A stretch of 64,000 nt of DNA from Bermanella sp049115935 (GCA_049115935.1 JAGDZK010000012.1:29468-93467); one strand, 5' to 3'. Positions 8,331-15,438 are shown, numbered from the stretch's first letter. Numbers and translations: made by a program. Notes: generated by a model from the sequence alone, not told the origin.

Positions 8331-10580
8331 ATGAATGACATAGTGATTGGTGATGACGGCGTCGAACGTCAAACCCTAAAAGATTATACCGAAAGCGCAT
8401 ATTTGAATTATTCCATGTACGTCATCATGGACCGCGCACTGCCACACATTGGTGATGGCTTAAAACCGGTACAGCGCCGTATTACTTACGCCATGAGCGA
8501 GCTGGGTTTAAAAGCCGGCGCAAAATATAAAAAGTCAGCCCGTACTGTGGGTGACGTATTAGGTAAGTTTCACCCACATGGTGACAGCGCCTGTTACGAA
8601 GCCATGGTATTAATGGCGCAGCCATTTTCTTATCGTTACCCGCTGGTGGATGGTCAAGGTAACTGGGGTAGCGCAGATGACCCTAAATCTTTTGCAGCCA
8701 TGCGTTACACCGAAAGTAAATTAACCAAATACGCCGACGTATTATTAGGTGAGCTTGGTCAAGGTACCGTTGATTGGCAACCTAACTTTGATGGCAGCTT
8801 ACAAGAGCCTGTTACGCTACCGGCCCGTTTACCAAATATTTTATTAAATGGTACAACCGGTATTGCGGTAGGTATGGCCACCGATGTGCCACCACACAAT
8901 TTACGTGAGGTAGCCAATGCCTGCATCCACATGCTGGATAACCCAAAAGCCACCACACAAGATTTAACTCAATTTGTGCAAGGACCAGACTTTCCTACCA
9001 GTGCTGAAATTATCACCCCAAAAGCCGATGTGCAGCGCATGTACGAAACCGGTAAAGGCAGCGTAAAAATGCGTGCTGTGTATGAAATGGAAGATGGCGA
9101 TGTGGTGATTACGGCTCTGCCACACCAGTGTTCAGGTAACAAAGTACTTGAACAAATTGCCGATCAAATGAATAAGAAAAAACTACCAATGGTTTCGGAT
9201 TTACGTGACGAATCGGATCACGAAAATCCAACTCGGTTGGTGATTACGCCTAAATCCAATCGAGTGGATATTAAGCAGTTAATGAACCACTTATTTGCTA
9301 CTACGGATTTAGAAAAAAATTACCGCATCAACATGAATATGATCGGTATTGATGGTCTGCCAAAAGTGAAAAGCTTAAGTACCATCATTAGTGAATGGTT
9401 GGTGTATCGAACCAATACGGTTCGCCGTCGATTAGAACACCGCTTAGAAAAAGTATTGGCGCGCTTACATATTTTAGATGGTTTGTTGGTCGCATTTTTA
9501 AATATCGATGAAGTAATCGAAATCATTCGAACCGAAGAAAACCCAAAACAAGAATTTATAAAACGTTTTGGTTTATCTGAGATTCAAGCTGAAGCCATTT
9601 TAGAATTAAAATTACGTCATTTAGCCAAGCTTGAAGAAATGCGTATTCGTGGCGAGCAAGACGAGCTGCAAAAAGAACGTGAAAACCTAGAAAAAACTCT
9701 AGGCTCTGAGCGTCGTATGAAAACTCTAGTGAAAAAAGAAATCACCCAAGACGCCGAAAACTACGGTGACGAGCGCCGCAGCCCAATGGTAACTCGTCAG
9801 GAAGCTCAAGCGCTTTCTGAAACCGACTTAATGGGCGCAGACCCTGTGACCGTTGTGTTGTCAGAAAAAGGCTGGATTCGTGCCGCTAAAGGTCACGATG
9901 TAGATGGTAATACCCTTGCGTATAAATCCGGTGATAAATTCTTAAGCCAGGCCAACGCCAAAACCAACCAACAAGCGGTGTTTGTTGATAGTACGGGGCG
10001 AAGCTACAGCATTAATATTCATGGTTTACCAGGTGCCCGCGGTTACGGTGAGCCGGTAACTGGTTCCATTACATTACCAGCTGGCGCTAATTTAAGTGTC
10101 ATGTTGGTTGGTCAAAATAAAGATCAGTATCTAATGGCCAGTGAATCAGGTTACGGCTTTATCACCACCTTTGATGAAATGTTATCGAAAAACAAAGCCG
10201 GTAAAGCTTTGTTAAACAAACCAGCTGAGAAAAAACTGCACCAGCCAATTAAAGTGCAAAACCTTGAAAAAGACTGGGTAGTGGCGGTGAGTAATGAAGG
10301 CCGCTTGTTAACCTTCCCTGTGGCGGATTTGCCAGTTATGTCAAAAGGCAAGGGTAATAAGATTATCAATTTAGGCACAGGCGGCACTGAAGACTTAATT
10401 GGGTTGTCGTTAATGAAAGAAGGTGACATGTTAATTGTCAATGCCGGTAAACGTCATGTGAAAATGAAGTTTGCTGACCTTGAACATTATCAAGGTGAGC
10501 GCGGACGTCGTGGTAATAAATTACCACGCGGCTTCCAAAACGTCACCAGCATTGAAGTAATCCGTAAGGATGACGAATAG
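8331..10580 (+). CDS. parC: DNA topoisomerase IV subunit A
   Basis: The breakage-reunion subunit of topoisomerase IV. The catalytic Tyr is Y126 in AAMRYTE. The quinolone-resistance region reads HPHGDSACYEAM with Ser86 and Glu90 (E. coli Ser80 and Glu84 equivalents), the wild-type, quinolone-sensitive residues. The winged-helix/tower part is followed by a coiled coil (about 420-490) and a C-terminal beta-pinwheel (about 500-749) that is full length for ParC. AGGAGA (8315-8320) lies about 10 nt before the ATG. Confidence 0.97.
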   Translation: MNDIVIGDDGVERQTLKDYTESAYLNYSMYVIMDRALPHIGDGLKPVQRRITYAMSELGLKAGAKYKKSARTVGDVLGKFHPHGDSACYEAMVLMAQPFSYRYPLVDGQGNWGSADDPKSFAAMRYTESKLTKYADVLLGELGQGTVDWQPNFDGSLQEPVTLPARLPNILLNGTTGIAVGMATDVPPHNLREVANACIHMLDNPKATTQDLTQFVQGPDFPTSAEIITPKADVQRMYETGKGSVKMRAVYEMEDGDVVITALPHQCSGNKVLEQIADQMNKKKLPMVSDLRDESDHENPTRLVITPKSNRVDIKQLMNHLFATTDLEKNYRINMNMIGIDGLPKVKSLSTIISEWLVYRTNTVRRRLEHRLEKVLARLHILDGLLVAFLNIDEVIEIIRTEENPKQEFIKRFGLSEIQAEAILELKLRHLAKLEEMRIRGEQDELQKERENLEKTLGSERRMKTLVKKEITQDAENYGDERRSPMVTRQEAQALSETDLMGADPVTVVLSEKGWIRAAKGHDVDGNTLAYKSGDKFLSQANAKTNQQAVFVDSTGRSYSINIHGLPGARGYGEPVTGSITLPAGANLSVMLVGQNKDQYLMASESGYGFITTFDEMLSKNKAGKALLNKPAEKKLHQPIKVQNLEKDWVVAVSNEGRLLTFPVADLPVMSKGKGNKIINLGTGGTEDLIGLSLMKEGDMLIVNAGKRHVKMKFADLEHYQGERGRRGNKLPRGFQNVTSIEVIRKDDE

Positions 10581-10592
10581 CCACTTAAACGT

Positions 10593-10692
10593 AAGATAGG
10601 TTAGATTGAGCGCAGCGAAATCGTAACCCATCAATGATTAAACTAGATGGGTTATATTGCTTGTTAGACTCGCAGCTAAGCCATCCTACAAC
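10593..10692. repeat. Inverted pair of a TAGGRTGGGTTA/TAACCCATC-type palindromic element
   Basis: Between parC and the next gene, one arm (TAGGTTAGATTGAGCGCAGCG then TAACCCATC at 10624-10632) is followed by an inverted arm (GATGGGTTA 10646-10654, then CTAAGCCATCCTACA at 10678-10692, the complement of TGTAGGATGGCTTAG). The inner AACCCATC (10625-10632) and GATGGGTT (10646-10653) form an 8-bp stem. This resembles dispersed GTAGGRTGGGTTA...GCGTAACCCAYC elements known from many bacterial genomes. Likely a non-coding repeat or small mobile palindrome. Confidence 0.5.
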
Positions 10693-10719
10693 CCAAGTTG
10701 GAAACAGCTTGGGTTTTTT
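10690..10719 (+). terminator. Terminator after the parC region
   Basis: An 11-bp stem (10690-10700 with 10705-10715, one G-U pair) closed by a GAAA tetraloop and followed by TTTT. Strong predicted terminator 110 nt after the parC stop and 34 nt before the DUF2007 gene. Confidence 0.85.
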
Positions 10720-10752
10720 AATTTATTATGTGTAGAAAGAACAGGATGTTTT

Positions 10753-11547
10753 ATGAAAAAATTATATGAAGCTCAAAATTCAATAGAAGCACATATGATT
10801 GTTAACTTACTTGAGCAAGCAGGCTTAAAAGGCTATGTCGATGGCGAGCACTTGCAAGGTGGTGTGGGTGAAATACAGGTATCCGGTCTTGTACGAGTCA
10901 TGGTTGAGGATTCTGATTTTGATGAAGCGCTAGAGATTATAAAAATTTGGGAGAAGCAGCAGCCTGAAGTTGTTGAAAAAGTTAAGGTAATAACAAAAAG
11001 AAAAAACGCACTGTTAGTCGGATTAATAGGCTTTTGTCTTGGCTTGGCGACTATGTATATTTATTTTTATGAGCCAGTTGAGGTTGATGGTATAGATCAG
11101 AATGACGATGGAATAATTGATGAAGAATGGATATACAAAAATGGCTATATTAGAGAATCTAAAATAGATCGAAATTTTGATGGCGAAATGGATTTAATTA
11201 CGACATATAACCGTTTCGGTAAAATTAGAACTTCTATTTCTGATGATGACTTTAATGGCACATTTGAAACCACTACGTATTATAAACGTGGAAATGCGGA
11301 ATTAATGGAAAGTGATACTAGTGGTGATGGATTTAAGGACTTTAAAGTAATATATAAAAATGATATCGGTGTTGAAATTCATTTTTTAAATCCTAAAACT
11401 AAGAATGTTAAGCGAGTACAAAAGCTCAATCCGTTTAAAATATACGAGTCACAATTGGATAGTAACGATGATGGTATACTAGATACAGTTTTTCGCTATG
11501 ATGAATATGAACAGGTTATTGAGACAATTATAAAACAATATGAATAG
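10753..11547 (+). CDS. DUF2007 domain protein with TM helix and 24-residue calcium-loop-like repeats
   Basis: A 264-aa protein. The start at 10753 is supported by AGGATG about 6 nt upstream and by the family-typical MKKLYEAQNSIEAHMI; a frame extension to 10657 lacks a ribosome site. Residues 1-70 are a DUF2007 (putative signal-transducing) domain, 84-106 a single TM helix. From 115 on there are tandem DxNxDGxxD loops at 115, 139, 164, 188 and 236, a spacing of 24-25 residues with one degenerate unit near 212. Each loop is followed by an aromatic YxxxG-like segment. The repeats probably bind calcium or form a beta-rich stalk in the periplasm (inference). Function unknown. It overlaps the next gene by 8 nt. 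Confidence 0.75.
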   Translation: MKKLYEAQNSIEAHMIVNLLEQAGLKGYVDGEHLQGGVGEIQVSGLVRVMVEDSDFDEALEIIKIWEKQQPEVVEKVKVITKRKNALLVGLIGFCLGLATMYIYFYEPVEVDGIDQNDDGIIDEEWIYKNGYIRESKIDRNFDGEMDLITTYNRFGKIRTSISDDDFNGTFETTTYYKRGNAELMESDTSGDGFKDFKVIYKNDIGVEIHFLNPKTKNVKRVQKLNPFKIYESQLDSNDDGILDTVFRYDEYEQVIETIIKQYE

Positions 11548-11794
11548 CTTAATAATCGATCCTCTTCTATGCCCTTTATGCCAGCAGCAAAATCGTTGTG
11601 TAAATCTAGGTGATAAAGATACCAACAAAATCTGTTGGTGTAATAACCCTGAAATTCAGTTTCCAAAGGAATTGCTTGATCAGGTGCCAGAAGATAAAAA
11701 AGGCAAAGCGTGTATTTGCCAGCAATGTGCTCGGTCTTTTTCAAACGAGAAAATTAATGGAGATGCGGGTGTAAAGAAATATACGCCAGAGTAA
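11540..11794 (+). CDS. Cysteine-rich CWC family protein
   Basis: An 84-aa small protein with nine cysteines, including CPLC near residue 11, CWCN in the middle and CICQQCARSF near the C terminus, the pattern of the Cys-rich CWC family (probably zinc-binding). It overlaps the end of the DUF2007 gene by 8 nt, suggesting translational coupling. The molecular function of the family is unknown. Confidence 0.75.
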   Translation: MNSLIIDPLLCPLCQQQNRCVNLGDKDTNKICWCNNPEIQFPKELLDQVPEDKKGKACICQQCARSFSNEKINGDAGVKKYTPE

Positions 11795-11799
11795 TTTTT

Positions 11800-11863
11800 G
11801 GGTCGCCTGCAAGCAGCCTACTACTTTGCTATGTACTGTAGGAGTCGAGCTTGCTCGCGACAG
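11800..11863. repeat. REP-like palindrome pair
   Basis: Two inverted copies of a Pseudomonas-type REP core. GGGTCGCCTGCAAGCAGCCTAC (11800-11821, 22 nt in total) is the reverse-oriented copy, and GTAGGAGTCGAGCTTGCTCG (11838-11857), followed by CGA, is the forward copy. Both carry the GTAGG head and a central GCTTGC hairpin ending in GGCGA or CGCGA, matching GTAGGAGCGGGCTTGCCCGC-like REPs. A third fragment, GTGGCGAGC, follows at about 11894. No RAYT transposase is in the window. Confidence 0.6.
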
Positions 11864-11933
11864 GTAAGCATTAGATTCTGGTTAGATACTTTTGTGGCGA
11901 GCAAACTAAATTAAATTTATCGGATTATTCTAA

Positions 11934-12060
11934 TCACAAATCTAGTTCGCTTAACCCAGTGTGTTCAATGGGTCTTGGCCCCAGTGGCCATAAAAGCTTG
12001 CGCTCACTTTCTAAAATCGCCACATCATTAATACTGGTATGACGATCTGTTATTAACCCC
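11934..12060 (-). pseudogene. Possible C-terminal gene remnant without a start codon
   Basis: On the minus strand an open frame of about 42 codons ends at TGA (11934-11936). It encodes a protein-like peptide with DRHTSINDVAILESERKLLW then PLGPRPIEHTGLSELDL. It has no ATG or GTG start with a ribosome site and is closed upstream by a stop. The composition looks coding, so this may be the tail of a decayed gene beside the REP pair. The remaining bases of 11864-12109 hold nothing else recognisable. Confidence 0.35.
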
Positions 12061-12109
12061 TTATTTCAAATGCCCAGTTTTGAATGGCGATGATTGACTT
12101 TTATTAGGC

Positions 12110-12150
12110 ATAAATAATTAGGCCTGAAAAAAACAGGCCTAATTATTTAT
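12110..12150 (-). terminator. Perfect 17-bp hairpin downstream of the coiled-coil gene
   Basis: ATAAATAATTAGGCCTG (12110-12126) and CAGGCCTAATTATTTAT (12134-12150) form a flawless 17-bp stem with a 7-nt A loop (U7 on the minus transcript). It starts 7 nt after the stop of the minus-strand gene. The AT-rich outer stem and GC core suit a terminator, although there is no T run beyond it. Confidence 0.6.
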
Positions 12151-12157
12151 ACTGGCC

Positions 12158-12451
12158 TTAAGATTTATCAAATGTATGAACCGCTGCTTTAATTGACCCG
12201 CTTAAGTCTGATCCTGCTTTTTCTATGCCGGATTTTATTTCACGCCACGCACTGTTGCTGTTATCAGATAGCGTGCTTAACTTTTCTTTAAGTAATGCAT
12301 GTTTAGCCTCTAAGGCATCAATTTTATGTTGCATTTGAATTGAGGCAGCGGACTGTTCTTGGCGTGCTTTTGCTTTTAGTTTGATGATGTCAGCTTCCCA
12401 TTCATCCAGCTTGGCTTGGTATTTTTCTCGATATAATTCGACTTCACTCAT
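12158..12451 (-). CDS. Small coiled-coil stress-type protein (sll1863-like family)
   Basis: A 97-aa, highly charged, almost wholly helical protein: MSEVELYREKYQAKLDEWEA, then heptad-rich KAKARQEQSAASIQMQHKID, and an amphipathic tail SGIEKAGSDLSGSIKAAVHT. It has no signal peptide. The pattern fits the small coiled-coil/sll1863-type stress proteins, whose role is not defined. The start is supported by AGGAG about 8 nt upstream; a longer frame to 12511 would run through the promoter. A good sigma54 promoter (12496-12511) and an upstream dyad precede it, placing it under the adjacent NtrC-type activator. Confidence 0.75.
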   Translation of the reverse strand: MSEVELYREKYQAKLDEWEADIIKLKAKARQEQSAASIQMQHKIDALEAKHALLKEKLSTLSDNSNSAWREIKSGIEKAGSDLSGSIKAAVHTFDKS

Positions 12452-12495
12452 TATAGTGCTCCTTTTCTCCTTTGTTATAAGGCAACTATAATTAC

Positions 12496-12511
12496 GCAGC
12501 AATTGTGCCAA
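12496..12511 (-). promoter_or_regulatory. Sigma54 (-24/-12) promoter for the coiled-coil gene
   Basis: On the minus strand: TTGGCACAATTGCTGC, with the GG of the -24 box at 12508-12509, ten bases, and the GC of the -12 box at 12496-12497. It fits the YTGGCACG-N4-TTGCW consensus. Predicted transcript start near 12485, leaving about a 33-nt leader with AGGAG before the ATG at 12451. Confidence 0.75.
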
Positions 12512-12559
12512 CTTGGAAGCCGCTTACTTGTGGGAAGTACTATGGCTATGAGTTTAATG

Positions 12560-12579
12560 AATGGTGTATTTAAACCATT
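12560..12579. promoter_or_regulatory. Predicted activator-binding dyad (UAS) of the coiled-coil promoter
   Basis: AATGGTG-TATTTA-AACCATT, a 20-bp dyad of the form AATGGTK-N6-AACCATT. Its core edge (12561) is separated by exactly 51 nt from the -24 GG at 12509. The same dyad with the same spacing occurs before the other sigma54 promoter at 14241, which supports a common DNA-binding regulator. Confidence 0.6.
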
Positions 12580-12606
12580 AGTTGGTGCTTTTGAGCACAC
12601 CGTTTT

Positions 12607-14004
12607 TTAAGAGGCTTTATCTTTTAGGTTATACTTTTGAATTCGGTATCTGAGTGTTTCACGGGTTGTACCTAAAATGTCAGCAGTCTGTGAAACATTG
12701 AAATCATTTTGTTCAAGTGCAGTTTGAATAATGAAACTGTCCATCTCTTCCAGTTTCATACTGCCGTCTAAGTGAAGAGTCAGGGTATTATTAGACTGCT
12801 GGTTTTCCCATTCATTGTCAGGCGTATCGGGTGCCTCAGTAAGTTGTAACCACTTGGCAGGCAGCTCTTCATCTTTAGATAGTAAGACACTGCGTTCAAT
12901 AACATTACGTAATTCACGAATGTTACCTGGCCAAGAGTAATTGAAGAGTTGTTCCCATACTTCGTCAGTGACAACGGTTACGCGTTTGTTGGCTTTATTG
13001 TTGTACTCTTTGATTATGTTAGGTACAAGTTCAACCAAGTCCTCTTTACGCTGCGCAAGTGAAGGTAAGCTGACGCAGAACACATTAAGGCGATGATATA
13101 AGTCTTCTCTAAATTCACCATTGCTCATGGCCTCGGCTAAATCGACGCCCGTAGCCGCAATGATTTTCACATCAAAGCTGATCTCACGGTCGCCACCAAT
13201 TCTACGTGCTTTTTTATCTTCTAATGCTTTCAATAATTTAGCTTGCAGGTCTAGATCCATATCACCGATTTCATCTAGAAACAGTGTGCCGCCGTGGGCT
13301 TGTTCAAATAAACCGCGAAAGCGTTCATTTGCACCAGTAAATGCGCCTTTTTCATGGCCAAACAATTGAGACTCCAATAGTTCTTTAGGCAATGCGGCAC
13401 AGTTAAGCTCGATTAAAGGGCCCTCGCTGTTTAAACCGCTATGATGAATGATGCGTGCGGCTAAGCCTTTTCCGCTACCAGTTTCACCGACGATTGTGAC
13501 GGCACTAATAGGTGCTTCTGATAATACACTTAACATTTCTCGTACATGGGTTGCAGCTTCACTTTGACCTAGGTAACTATCTATTTGATAAAGCTGTTTC
13601 TTAGTATTGCTGGATTTAATTAAGCGACGATTGATGGTGGCTAGGCGATGTGCACGATTAACCGCTATTTCTAAGCGATTAAACTTAATTGGCTTTGCTA
13701 AAATATCGTATGCAAGATCATCTACTTCATCGATATCAATTTCATTATCAGGGTCGTGGGTGAAAATCCATTCTGAGAAATTTGTGAGCTTTTCAAGCTC
13801 TGACGTATTTTTAAACATCTCATCAGCTGAGACATCGAGGTTTGCCAAAATGACATCAGGACAAAAGTCATCATCGGCAAGGTGATCTTTTACTAAGGCT
13901 AAGCTATCAACAATATTGACTTGCCAATCTTTCTTTTTGAAGTGGCTCGACACACTCTCGCCATTTTTAATATCGTTTTCAATGATCAGCAATTTTTTGT
14001 TCAT
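12607..14004 (-). CDS. Sigma54-dependent NtrC-type activator with degenerate receiver domain
   Basis: A 465-aa three-domain regulator. The N-terminal receiver-like domain (about 3-118) has E9-N10-D11, but Asn55 stands where the phosphorylated Asp should be (PDVILAN); the switch Lys is kept in LAKP. The AAA+ domain (about 143-375) is intact: Walker A GETGSGKG, the sigma54-contacting GAFTGA loop, Walker B LFLDEIGD, the arginine-finger region FREDLYHRLNVF and SWPGNIREL. The C-terminal Fis-type HTH is NVSQTADILGTTRETLRYRI. No histidine kinase is adjacent. Activity is probably controlled without phosphorylation, as in FleQ-like proteins (inference). Both neighbouring sigma54 promoters are likely targets. 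Confidence 0.92.
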   Translation of the reverse strand: MNKKLLIIENDIKNGESVSSHFKKKDWQVNIVDSLALVKDHLADDDFCPDVILANLDVSADEMFKNTSELEKLTNFSEWIFTHDPDNEIDIDEVDDLAYDILAKPIKFNRLEIAVNRAHRLATINRRLIKSSNTKKQLYQIDSYLGQSEAATHVREMLSVLSEAPISAVTIVGETGSGKGLAARIIHHSGLNSEGPLIELNCAALPKELLESQLFGHEKGAFTGANERFRGLFEQAHGGTLFLDEIGDMDLDLQAKLLKALEDKKARRIGGDREISFDVKIIAATGVDLAEAMSNGEFREDLYHRLNVFCVSLPSLAQRKEDLVELVPNIIKEYNNKANKRVTVVTDEVWEQLFNYSWPGNIRELRNVIERSVLLSKDEELPAKWLQLTEAPDTPDNEWENQQSNNTLTLHLDGSMKLEEMDSFIIQTALEQNDFNVSQTADILGTTRETLRYRIQKYNLKDKAS

Positions 14005-14150
14005 TGTTCTTTCCTTTTATAAATGATTGAACGAATTGCTTAGTGGTGATGAATAGCAAGCGCACACGAGGAGATAATTTTATATTTGTATAAAGTTAAT
14101 GTCTTTAGTAATGGCATTATATAGCAGAAGTAATCTGTTTTATTCGGGGG

Positions 14151-14192
14151 TTTTCAACCATATGAAAAAATAAATGGTTATTTTCAACCATT
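14151..14192. promoter_or_regulatory. Predicted activator-binding sites upstream of the barrel operon
   Basis: A dyad AATGGTT-ATTTTC-AACCATT (14173-14192) lies with its core edge (14191) 51 nt before the -24 GG at 14243. An exact 11-base copy of its right part, TTTTCAACCAT, recurs 30 bp upstream (14151-14161 versus 14181-14191), about three helical turns away, as a second half-site. This is a typical tandem UAS layout for a sigma54 activator. Confidence 0.6.
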
Positions 14193-14240
14193 GAACCTAG
14201 AAAAAGCCCCTTATTAGGCCGGAAAACACCTAAAAATAGA

Positions 14241-14257
14241 TTGGCATACATGTTGCT
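14241..14257 (+). promoter_or_regulatory. Sigma54 (-24/-12) promoter for the barrel/DUF1328/lipoprotein operon
   Basis: TTGGCATACATGTTGCT: GG at 14243-14244, ten bases, GC at 14255-14256, with a full TTGCT -12 box. Predicted start near 14268, giving a 27-nt leader with AAGGAG (14284-14289) before the ATG at 14295. Confidence 0.85.
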
Positions 14258-14294
14258 CTCTAGTAATTGTGTTCAGTAATAAAAAGGAGTCTCC

Positions 14295-14849
14295 ATGTTA
14301 AAGCGTATTACCGCTATCAGTACAATTGCCACTTTAGGGTTGTTTTCATTGACTACAGCGTCTGCGGTTGCAGAGCCATATGGTTATGTTGGTGCTGGTT
14401 ATGGGCAATACAAATTTAAATTTGATGATCAGGACAATGATCAAAAATTTAATGACGAGAACACAGTTGTTAAAGCTTTTTTAGGTGCGCAAGCAACTGA
14501 TGTATTAGGGGCAGAAGTGACCTATCTTTCTTTTAGTGATGGTAAAGATGGAGTTATTGAGTCCGAAATAGAAGGGATATCTGCTGCATTAACGTTAGGT
14601 GTACCTGTTGGTGATTATATTGCGGTTAGAGCGCGTGGCGGCTGGTTAATTTGGGAGGCTGATTATAAGGTTAGTAATCTTCCTCTTAAAGAAACAGTAG
14701 AGGGTGAGGATTTCTTTGTAGGTGTGGGGTTAGAGGTTGGTTTGGGTGATTCGGTTGATGTTCGAGTTGATTATGATCGCTACGAGCTTGACGAAAGAAT
14801 TGATCCAGAGTTAGACATGGTGTCTGTGTCTGCACAGTTTGCGTTTTAA
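14295..14849 (+). CDS. Outer-membrane beta-barrel protein (OmpA-like/OmpW-size barrel)
   Basis: A 184-aa secreted protein with a signal peptide (MLKRITAISTIATLGLFSLT, cleavage near AVAEP). It then alternates short amphipathic strands: PYGYVGAGYGQYKFKF, VVKAFLGAQATDVLGAEV, ISAALTLGVPVGDYIAVRARG and a final VSVSAQFAF ending in the C-terminal Phe typical of outer-membrane barrels. This is an eight-strand barrel-like layout without a periplasmic OmpA domain. It is the first gene of a sigma54-controlled operon with the DUF1328 and lipoprotein genes. Specific function unknown. Confidence 0.8.
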   Translation: MLKRITAISTIATLGLFSLTTASAVAEPYGYVGAGYGQYKFKFDDQDNDQKFNDENTVVKAFLGAQATDVLGAEVTYLSFSDGKDGVIESEIEGISAALTLGVPVGDYIAVRARGGWLIWEADYKVSNLPLKETVEGEDFFVGVGLEVGLGDSVDVRVDYDRYELDERIDPELDMVSVSAQFAF

Positions 14850-14899
14850 TTTTCTTTATTGAAGTTTAATTCGATCAATTAATAAGTGAGGTAAAGCAG

Positions 14900-15079
14900 A
14901 TGTTATATTGGGCAGTCGTGTTTTTCGTAATTTCTATTATTGCGGCGTTATTTGGCTTTGGCGGCATTGCATCTTCAGCTGTCGGCATTGCAAAAATATT
15001 GTTCTTCATTTTTGTTGCATTATTTGCTGTTTCATTAATTCTAGGATTAATAAGCGGTAAAAGAACAAATATATCGTAA
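14900..15079 (+). CDS. DUF1328 (YtjA-like) small membrane protein
   Basis: A 59-aa protein, MLYWAVVFFVISIIAALFGF...GIASSAVGIAKILFFIFVAL..., with two TM helices joined by the GFGGIA turn that marks DUF1328/YtjA. The ribosome site GAGG (14889-14892) lies 7 nt upstream. It sits 50 nt after the barrel gene and 41 nt before the lipoprotein gene. Family members are often stress-induced inner-membrane proteins; the function is not established. Confidence 0.88.
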   Translation: MLYWAVVFFVISIIAALFGFGGIASSAVGIAKILFFIFVALFAVSLILGLISGKRTNIS

Positions 15080-15120
15080 ATATAAACTGTAAGAATATTT
15101 TAATTATTAAGGAGATATCT

Positions 15121-15375
15121 ATGAAAATTTTATCAACTATTTCGGTAACGGCTCTTGTATTAGTATTGGCTGCATGTGATAGCAATACCACTGACAAAGT
15201 AAGTAATAAAGCGAATGAGGCGTATGAAACCAGCAAAGAGATGGCTAAAGATGCTGGAAGTCAAATTAAGGAAACGGCAGATGAAGTCGGCGATAGAATG
15301 AAAGAGCCCTTCCAAAGCCCTGCAGAAGAAGTAGGTGAGCAAATCGAAGATGGTATTGATGCAGTTAAAGAATAA
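15121..15375 (+). CDS. Small helical lipoprotein
   Basis: An 84-aa predicted lipoprotein: lipobox LAAC with the lipidated Cys at residue 19, then an entirely charged, helix-forming chain with K/E-rich repeats (VSNKANEAYETSKEMAKDAG, QIKETADEVGDRM). Asp follows the Cys at position +2, which in enterobacteria favours inner-membrane retention. AAGGAG lies 6 nt before the ATG. It is the last gene of the sigma54 operon. Resembles entericidin-like or apolipoprotein-like stress lipoproteins only in general design. Confidence 0.75.
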   Translation: MKILSTISVTALVLVLAACDSNTTDKVSNKANEAYETSKEMAKDAGSQIKETADEVGDRMKEPFQSPAEEVGEQIEDGIDAVKE

Positions 15376-15393
15376 TTATCTGCATAATGCGTA

Positions 15394-15430
15394 ACACAAA
15401 AAAGCCCGATTTATTCGGGCTTTTTTGTGT
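15394..15430. terminator. Bidirectional terminator between lipoprotein and SDR genes
   Basis: A perfect 16-bp stem (15394-15409 with 15415-15430, core AGCCCGA/TCGGGCT), loop TTTAT, with A and T runs inside the arms so that it works for both convergent genes. Confidence 0.92.
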
Positions 15431-15438
15431 CTATTTAA

